The position numbers were made by a program, and so were the translations under genes. A stretch of DNA of 34,848 bases from Schizophyllum amplum (taxonomy: Eukaryota; Basidiomycota; Agaricomycetes; Agaricales; Schizophyllaceae): NCBI GenBank assembly GCA_007026445.1, contig VDMD01000205.1:1-34848 (forward strand). The letters are read 5' to 3'. Below the pieces are notes generated by a model that saw only the letters and a program-made list of their open reading frames with translations, made no database searches and was not told where the DNA came from. Shown here in pieces: positions 27,478-34,848 of the stretch. How positions within the stretch are numbered: position 1 is the stretch's first letter; the number at the start of each line of letters is the position of its first letter.

Positions 27478-30354
27478 AGCTGTCGTTCGTCGTGGAAGGC
27501 TCCGCGCTCAGTGTATCAATAGAGCTGGGGGACGTGGGAAAAGAGTTGGTCAGTCTTCGCCGGGCAGATAATAACTGTCGGAATCGCCTTGCGAAGCAGC
27601 CTGCCGAGAGCGCGCCATCTTCTCACTGTATTTCGGCAGCCATCTTCTCTCACTGTTGTGTACATTTCGCCTGTCAGGTGTGTGAAAAGGTGCAGATGCC
27701 TACAGACCGTGAGTGCGCGGGTCCGCTTCGTTCGCTGTAGGTTCGCCGCGTCAGAAAGCTCCTGCACGATAGGCGCAAGATTACATACTGTCCGTGGCTC
27801 ATATACACATTCCGGCATCCTCTCAGCCCTCATGACGCGCCCGCTCGCACGCCATGGCTGTGCGCGAGACGCGCTCCCGCACCCACACCCCGTCTGCCTA
27901 GCACTTTCTCAATGCCTGCCCCGCATACGTTCTGAGGAATTCCGCGCAGATGCAGGACTCTGGTAGCTGTAAAGTATAGAAATACGACGAACCTGAATAC
28001 GAACGCACCAGAGACTCGTGCATGTCACGAGACGCCCGATCTCAGATCTGTGTCTGCCTCCGCTTGCCTTCACGGCACAGTCACTTCACATCGCTGATCT
28101 CGCTGTCCGCGAAGCCTCGCTTTGTGGCCCGTGCCCACCCTCACGTACATCGCACGGCTATCGATTGCCGACATCGACCTGGGCCCTTCTCATATCTTCT
28201 TCTGCGGCTAGCAATCGATGTCAGACGACGCCTTCCGCATTCGAGATACACGCACCTGCCTCGTACCGTCAGGACGCTGCCAATATCGAATGTTCGCGTG
28301 AACGGAGGCAAAAGAAAGGCTTCGCGGGGGCAATTCTGCGCACGCGCGTCACATCCGATAAACTTGCTATCAATGTCTCAGAGCGGCAGCATCTTCCCAG
28401 CCGGATATGGTATCATATGGAAGAGATCCAAGTCAACCTTGACGCGCGGCAGGAGGTTGCAGAGGGATGAGTGCACGAACCAGTGCGTCTGTACGCAGCC
28501 AGAGAGTCTCGAGGAACGATGGTGGGCGTGTGTAAAGAAGCACGTCACAAGCTGCATGTCTGTTGTGCGGGATGCAGGGTCTGGGGCACAGGTCAGGATC
28601 ATGTCCGCACGGATAAGACTTAGCGGCTTGCGGGGATCGTATAATGGAAATTACACGGCCAGTTCGTGCGCGCCGCCGAGGATTCGAGTGGAGCGTCCGG
28701 CGTCCGCTTTCCAGGTCGGTCGTGCTTTCTTGTGAACAGAATGAATTGTAAAGTCGCCTGTCAACTGCCACGACGTCCACAGATAACGTATGACCGTATC
28801 GTCCCTCACCGAATCAACGACATGCGCCATCTCGATGATCGTCTGGCAGCGGACGCGTAGGTTGGGATCAGGCCATAAACACAAGGAAAATCTGCTGGCG
28901 CATGCGTGAGTTTTCGCCGGAGAATAAAAGATATGCGGTTTGTACGCACAAACAGTCACGCCTTGAATATCGTCTACATCTGTCAGGTCGATGTTGCCGG
29001 TGTCTCGCTGTTGTAGTAACCACCGTCTGTTGCTACCGATCACCACCAGTAGCGCCCTGTTCGATAGCGTCAGCTACTCCGTCGTCCCGCTCACAGGTTA
29101 TATGGTTATATTTAACCATGAAAGATGGAGCTCACCTTTTCGAGAGTAAGATGGGTTTGAGTACAGAGACTGAGGAAGAGTCACGAAGGCGAGCAGTGGT
29201 TCATAAAGCTGGTACGGAAGCAGTTCGGTACGCAAGCCACGCTCGCGGTCGAAGAACTGGGGCTGCATTATCGCATAACGGAGGCCGGAACTGCCGACTG
29301 ACAACGCCCGCTCAGCTTCGACATGAATATGACTCTGACACGTACAAATATATCCGCGTAAGCCCGGGATTACAGCTCGAATGCGAGCACGCACGGCAAA
29401 GATCGTCTTCTGAGAGATGGACTTGCAGGCTATGAAGGCGGTCGCGTAGAGGGACTGCGTCTGCTCATCGCGCAGGGCGAAGGAAGGGCTACCACGTCAG
29501 ATGCGTTCCGTATGTGGGCGTCGAGAGGCCAGGCCAAAGACGAGCATATGGGAATGATGAATAGGAGTGCACCTCGTCGCCATACGCTGTCTGGAATTGT
29601 GGTTCGCGAGAACTTGCTGCCATGAGTAAGTCAGACGAGTCAAGGACGACGGATGTAGGCACGCACCGTATGGCTTCAGAGGCGCTATACAGTACAGGTC
29701 TTAGCATGTTATCCTGAGGTCGGAATATCTAAATACTCAGAGAAAAACAAGTTGACCACCTGAGGTTGTCGAAGTCGGAAGCATTGACCACTCGAAGATT
29801 AGCGGCGTCGTTGCTCGTGCTCAAAGTACGGGCATATATCATTGCGAGGTTGCTGTACATACATGGTAGTCTTGACGAAAGCGCGAAGGCTGGACGAGAC
29901 GCGTTATGACCAAGATGGCAATGGAAGCAGGAAGCAAGTCAGCAAAGCCGCCCTGGTCGATCATCAAAAGGACCCACGTGACCTTTATTGTTCTTGATTC
30001 AGCGAGGTCCAAGCGCTTCTAACCCTAACCCTAAGAGCACTGCCCGCCGCTTATCCAACACGACAGACGTACACGGCCAGACCAAGACTGCACGACGGCT
30101 GATAACAGCTCTGAAGCTCGCCGGGCGTCGCGCAATCAATTGAGCACCAGCTGTGGACGCACTCAAGGACGCACTTGCTCAGTTCTTGGACCAGCAGGCT
30201 GGACAATGGAGAAAGAATGCGCCTGATATAGGGCTGGTAGTCTATGAATATACAAATGGGTAGAGACAGAATCCTTTTGCTGCGCGGGTCAGTATAGCGG
30301 TATACGGGGAGGTACAAGCCCGCGGGTAAACGGGGATGGAACAGTGAAGACGCG
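27478..30354. other. Region without a recognised gene
   Basis: About 2.9 kb with many short ORFs on both strands but none with a known motif. The most protein-like pieces are on the minus strand: 29098-29394 (including ERGLRTELLPYQLYEPLLAF) and 28651-29046 (including CQTIIEMAHVVDSVRDD). These could be exons of one spliced gene starting near 29707, but I could not build a closed model. A plus-strand ORF at 28022-28735 (237 codons) is Arg/Ser/His-rich with no recognisable domain and may be chance. A short telomere-like repeat lies at 30020-30034. Confidence 0.35.
30020..30034. repeat. Interstitial telomere-type repeat (CCCTAA, 2.5 units)
   Basis: TAACCCTAACCCTAA matches the TTAGGG repeat used at telomeres of most filamentous fungi. 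Only two and a half units are present, so it is either a tiny scar or chance. Confidence 0.6.
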
Positions 30355-31503
30355 TTACGCGTATACATCTCCTTGGATGAGAAGGGCGGCCTTGTCGGAC
30401 CTGGGCTGGATCGCGCACTTGAAGGGGACGGGGGTGGCTGCAAGAAAGCTCAGCGTGCGTGCAAGAAAACAGAGGGAGGCGGTATGTGTGCGGGAAGACA
30501 GACTTACCTGATAGTCCCGGACGTCTGGTCCTCGATGGGAGTGACCTCGATGCCGTTCTCCTTGTACTTGCTGACGTTGAAGACGGAGAGGATGGACGCG
30601 ACGGCGAGGAAGAGTGAGACGTCGGCGAGCTCCTTGCCTGATGATGAAGAGTGAGTACGATATAGAGGCATTCCGGTGGAGGATACGTACCTGGGCAGAT
30701 GCGGCGGCCTGTGAGCAGCACCGATCAGCATATCACTCACTGATGAAAACAAACACGCATGTACGCACCGAAACCAAAGGACCATCGTCCGCGGGTCACG
30801 CTCCGGCTCGTGGCCCTCCGACGCGAGGAACCGCTCTGGCCGGAACTCCATCGGGCGCGAATACGTCCGCTCGTCGTGCAGCATGAACCTCCGGCGGTCG
30901 TCAGCACACCCTCCTCATCACCACCAACCCCCCTGGCCCACATACCACAATTCGCCACGACCAGCGCGCCCCTCGGATGAAGTACCCCTCATACACGTCG
31001 TCCTCGGTGACGCGGTGCGGGGACGCCCCGTCGGCGCGACGTTGTGCGAGCGCAGGGTTCTCGAGCGCGGACGGGCGTTCACGTACGGCAGGTGCGCGCG
31101 GTCGTCGGAGGTGGGGGGAGCCGGTCGGGGCCGACGACGGCGTCGAGCTCGGCCTGCGCGCGGGCCTGCACCGCGGGGTTCATCGCCATGTAGCGGAAGA
31201 AGGCGTGGATGGCGGAGACCGTCGTGTCCGCGCCGCCTGGGGTATGGGATTTCAGTCAGCAGGGGCGGGGACAAGAGACGGCGGAGGGGACAAGAAGCAA
31301 GGGCGGGGACAAGCAAGGGCGGGGACAAGAGACGGCGAGAGAAATCTCAGCGGCGTACCAGAGTACAAGGACGCGGCGGACCACTTGATGTCGTACTCCT
31401 CCTCGGGCGTGATCTGCTTCCGTTCCTCGAGCAGCTTCGACGTGAATGAGGGCTCGGCGGTGCCGGCGGTCTAGAACGGGTCTTTGAGTATTGTGTTGAA
31501 TGG

Positions 31504-31616
31504 CGTGCGAAGGGTCGAAGGACGTGCGAAGGGTCGAAGGACGTGCGAAGGGTCGAAGGACGTGCGAAGGGTCGAAGGACGTGCGAAGAATCGAATGACG
31601 TGCGAAGAATCGAGAC
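31504..31616. repeat. 19-bp minisatellite inside a P450 intron
   Basis: Five complete tandem copies of CGTGCGAAGGGTCGAAGGA, the fifth diverged (CGTGCGAAGAATCGAATGA), and one partial copy. It falls between the exon ending in KSQQ (minus strand, about 31625) and the exon starting at 31470 after a TCTAG acceptor. The unit length is not a multiple of three. The donor for this intron is unclear; a GC donor (CAG|GCGGGT) is possible. Confidence 0.85.
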
Positions 31617-32341
31617 CCGCCTGCTGAGACTTGACAAATTCAAAGGGAAAGTCGGCCATGCGGTCGAGCGTCGCGCGCCAAGCGCGACCGATCGACTTGA
31701 ATCCCGCGCCGGGAATCCAGTCTGGGACGTGGAGGACTGGAGGGGTCATGATGATTAGCGGTGGTGAATATCATTAGGCAAGGGGATAAACGCACGAGGG
31801 GGTACGAGGTTAGCCAGGAATCCGCCCGGCGCGGTCGCCTTCGCGAACTGCTCCGTCGCCTCGTTGGCGAGCAGTACAAAAGGATCGTTAGAGGGTTGGA
31901 CGTGGTATCCATGCGAGATACGCAGGATGATACCTCCCGTCATACTATTATCAACCAAAAAACGTCAGTCTTCGTTTCCCATCGCCTACAAAGAAAAAGG
32001 CCTCCCGCCCACGCACTCGCGCACATGCTCCGCAAAGTCGTCCGGCGTCTTCATCAGGTTGCGCAGGAACCCGTGCACCTCGCTCTCCTCGATGTGGTCG
32101 AACTTGCGCACCAGCGCCTGCGTGCCGATGATCTGGTGCATGTACTTGCGGCTCGTGCGGTGGCCGGGGCCGTAGGGGAGGAGCACGGTCGTGCGCGACC
32201 AGCCGACGAAGCCGCCGCCGAACGCCATCCAGGGGCGGTCCGAGTAGATCGCGCTGCGCTTCTCGAGCAGGTCGACGGCGATCTGGGGCGAGTTCACGAT
32301 GATCATGGGCTGCCCGAAGACGGAGATGGAGCAGATGCGGC

Positions 32342-32410
32342 CTGGAGCGAGTAGTTGTGAGAAGGCGCGCGCGGGGGGGGGGGGGGGGCTGGAGGACATA
32401 GGACACGCAC
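32342..32410 (-). other. P450 intron 1 with a G16 homopolymer
   Basis: 69-bp intron with GTGCGT donor and CTCCAG acceptor (minus strand). It contains a run of sixteen G on the plus strand (32373-32388) next to alternating GC. Such a run is prone to length error in sequencing and to slippage in the cell. Confidence 0.75.
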
Positions 32411-34550
32411 CGTACTTCTCGCCCCATTGCGCGAAGGTCTTCCACTCCTGCTCGCTGGGCATGTCGAGGAGGTTGCCTAAGAGCGGCTTGGGAGGCGGGC
32501 CGGGCGGGAGCGGGAGCGACTGCTTCTGGCGCGTCGCCCACGCGGCGAGGACGAGAACGCCGAGCGCGCCCAGCGCGATGTCCACCCGGTTGAGGTTGTC
32601 GAGAGCGAAAGACATGGTGGTCGGAAGAAAAGAGGATAGGGGGGAGGGGAAGATGGCGCGTCAATGCGAACCCTCAGTATTTAGAGCGGCGCGCATCATC
32701 TCCACGAAGGTGATGGGTCATGTCCCCGAAGGTCATGGGTAATACTAATCGCCATGAGGCAGCGTTCTTGGGGGCTGCGGAGGACAAATGTGGTGAGAAC
32801 ATAAGGGTCCGACTGAACAGGGAAGAACAGGGTATATAGAGTACGTACCTGACTATGTGTCCGCGGACGGCCCCTTGTGAGTACTTATAAGCTTTCGAGG
32901 CTCGACTGACGCTGGTCAAATGGAAGCGGCTTGTTTGCTGGTCTGCCAGACGAGGTCGTCTTTGTCTGAACGAGATCGTCCTTGTTCAGATGAGCGTATT
33001 TGCTCGTTCATGACCTCGATACCTCGACGCGGATGAACTGGAGCGAACGGCGGCGGCCTTGAGGATGAATTGACAGATGCTGATGAACTCGGGGCCTGCG
33101 TGGATGCGGCGAAGAAAGAACGCAACATACGCACAATGAATTCCGCGGAGCCCGCGGCGCCAATGACTGCTCGCGCGTTGTGCGAACTGTTTGTAAAAGT
33201 ACTGTACACGATGCTCTCCGCGGCGAGCGGTGTACGGGATCATGCCGCGAGCAACGGAGTGCGTGCGAATACGCGGTTCAATTCAGCCAACAGTCTAGTG
33301 CGGTTGCGACGTCGCGAACGAAGCCTGCGCTGGTATGTATGTCACGGTACAGACCCTCGTATTCCATACCGGCCATCCCGCTCATGCATGGGCGCGCTTG
33401 AAGACGACAGAGACTTGGGGCGTTCGCGGCGTCCGTGTCCAGTTCATGGCGCGGCGGGCGCTTGCCGGCCGGGGCCCGAGTCCTCGGCGGTCCGATGACT
33501 GGCGTGGCATTGTCAGCAGTCGTACTTACTCTCCTCGCGGCGGGCGGAGGATTGAACATAGGCGGTGGAACTCAGGGAAGCTACTTCGTCGGAGATGGGC
33601 GTTCAAAGCAAGCTGAGGCGGCGAGCACGCCGCCCGATCAAGCCGACGTCAAACAGGTCACAACATGGTCATTGTTCTCCGGATCGGAATTTGGTCTTCG
33701 CTTCCACGGTCTTGTTCCCTGAGATGGCATGCGTGTTCCTTCGTGTCCTCGCCTCCTGGTAACGTCTGGACTATTACATGTCACTCCAGCAGAAGCGGCA
33801 CCATCGGCATCACTTGAGGGCGGGGCGGTTATTCGCTGAACGTAGGAAGAAGGACACGCGGGAGTTCGGTAGTCATGTTACGACGGTGCGTGGTCAACTC
33901 TTCTTCCTTTCTCTCGCTAACCAGCCTGCAACAGCTTGATGTGCCGTAGCGGTGATGTACATAGGCCCGTCCTCGCGTACTCGCAGTCTACACCATCGCG
34001 CCGACAAGCAAAACGACTTTGGATCACAGCTTTGGATCATGCACTGGGCCCCACCATAACCTCCCTCCATTCTCCATCCATACGCAGGCAAGAGGTGTCT
34101 ATCCATTGTTCTCCTCTGCGAGTCTCGAAAGCAACTCGTGGCTGTTGGATGATCGGTCAACGCGCGTCAACTCAACCTCAACGGTGCGTGCTGACTTCCT
34201 CGTCATATGTCCTGCCTGACACGTCCTTACACCCTAGTTGCCCTTCCTTCGACGATGTGACGGGCCTTGGCGTCGCGATCGGTCAGGCATGCGAAGCGAG
34301 GCTAGCTTGCAGTACACGATGGCCCCAATCTATCCTTTGTCGATACGTAGACGAAGAATACCAGTCCTTTGCTCAAGCACCTCCTTTTGCTTCTCCTCGC
34401 GGCTCTGCATACCCAGCAACACGCGAAGCAGCTCAGATCATGGCCTTTTCGCGTCTTCCGTGACGCCTCATGTGAATGATTGGGTATGTGCTCCTTGCAG
34501 ACCAAAGGGATATTATCCTTATACACACCATTTGTGGATCTCGGGACGCT

Positions 34551-34558
34551 TATATAAA
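34551..34558 (+). promoter_or_regulatory. TATA-box-like element
   Basis: TATATAAA followed by GG within CGCTTATATAAAGGCGC is a strong match to a TATA box on the plus strand. It could serve a gene that begins near 34590 or beyond, including the frame open from 34758 to the right edge. No transcript evidence. Confidence 0.35.
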
Positions 34559-34662
34559 GGCGCTCGGTTACGAGACCTGCTTGTTGTAGAGAGCTGTATT
34601 CGCCGGACAGGGTTGAGTAGTTGGCCGCGTCCGCGTCGTCACGCGTAGGTGCGTCTTCCTCC

Positions 34663-34715
34663 GGCTTTACGTCGTTCATCGGCTTTACGTCGTTCATCGG
34701 CTTTACGTCGTTCAT
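34663..34715. repeat. 18-bp tandem repeat, three copies
   Basis: GGCTTTACGTCGTTCATC occurs twice in full and a third time as GGCTTTACGTCGTTCAT. Read on the minus strand it encodes a repeated MNDVKP, so it keeps a reading frame, but no gene is established around it. Confidence 0.8.
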
Positions 34716-34848
34716 TCATCTGACGGTGTATCAGGCGGCGCGATTGTGACAGTCTTCATGAGCAGGAACGGGAAGGGCGCCTTTCTGGTGCGGATATGGG
34801 ACAAAAGACAGTGCGGAACGACGTCTCGCTTGCCTTTGGACGACGTCT

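Larger units (their letters stand above)
30355..32615 (-). pseudogene. Cytochrome P450 (microsomal class), apparently frameshifted
   Basis: Start MSFALDNLNRVDIALGALG gives a membrane anchor, then a proline hinge (LPLPPGPPPKPLLGN). Clear exons: 32411-32615, 32017-32341, 31796-31944, from 31736 down to about 31625, 31359-31470, and from 31236 down. Later landmarks are the I-helix [14 protein letters not shown], the PERF-type FRPERFL, and the haem loop RRICPG followed by GKELAD. The end DKAALLIQGDVYA stops at 30355. P450s use a haem thiolate to oxygenate lipophilic substrates at the ER; sequences like this are often labelled O-methylsterigmatocystin oxidoreductase-like in basidiomycetes, which does not establish the substrate. 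The frame breaks in a C6 run (about 31122), before the FIP segment (about 30995) and just before FGFG (about 30783). The K-helix ExxR Glu reads as Arg. Pseudogene, or a gene with homopolymer sequencing errors. Confidence 0.7.
32616..34848. other. Region without a recognised gene
   Basis: 2.2 kb upstream of the P450 gene. Several ORFs of 60-190 codons exist on both strands (for example 33435-33722 and 33936-34463 on plus, 34302-34715 on minus), but none carries a motif I recognise or a consistent splice pattern. The first few hundred bases presumably include the P450 promoter. A TATA-box-like sequence and an 18-bp repeat lie near the right end. A plus-strand frame from the ATG at 34758 (MSRNGKGAFLVRIWD...) is still open at the window edge. 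Confidence 0.35.

Noticed and set aside
28022..28735. 237-codon plus-strand ORF
   Set aside because: No recognisable domain, composition rich in R/S/H/P like random GC-rich sequence, no sign of splicing; not called as a gene.
31504..31616. Possible CRISPR-like array
   Set aside because: Units are head-to-tail without unique spacers, in a eukaryotic intron; this is a minisatellite.

Overview
The window is nuclear DNA of a filamentous basidiomycete, most likely an Agaricomycete. Genes are split by short introns (mostly about 45-75 bp, GTGAGT/GTGCGT donors, CTGAC-like branch sites). The families fit that group: F-box/LRR proteins, a MYND-finger protein, seven-helix membrane proteins with a WRAWVxW motif, a microsomal P450 and a two-ORF LINE. 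The species cannot be named from the sequence.

Layout. 1-4750: two F-box/LRR paralogues on + flank a divergently transcribed three-exon MYND-finger gene. 4930-9460: a small family of TDP2-like endonuclease/exonuclease/phosphatase (EEP) genes: one copy on - (4934-5929), an N-terminal remnant on - (7488-7748) and a full copy on + with expanded repeats (8184-9461). 9664-18444: a nearly complete non-LTR retrotransposon on -, with ORF1 (CCHC knuckle, RGG tail), ORF2 (APE endonuclease, RT, RNase H-like region, zinc finger) and a poly-A tail, flanked by a 13-bp target-site duplication. 18458-26121: two tandem copies of an eight-exon seven-helix membrane-protein gene. Each is followed by a convergent methyltransferase 3' end; only the distal methyltransferase is full length. 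30355-32615: a cytochrome P450 gene with several apparent frameshifts. The remaining stretches (about 5.9-7.5, 27.5-30.3 and 32.6-34.8 kb) hold no gene I can name.

How it fits together. A segment running from inside the TDP2-like gene, through the membrane-protein gene, to an intron edge of the methyltransferase gene was duplicated in tandem. This left a 5'-truncated TDP2-like fragment and a 5'-truncated methyltransferase fragment at the junction near 22089/22090. The LINE later landed in the left copy; the right copy keeps the unoccupied site at 22593-22605. The three gene types are neighbours, but nothing in the sequence proves they act in one pathway.
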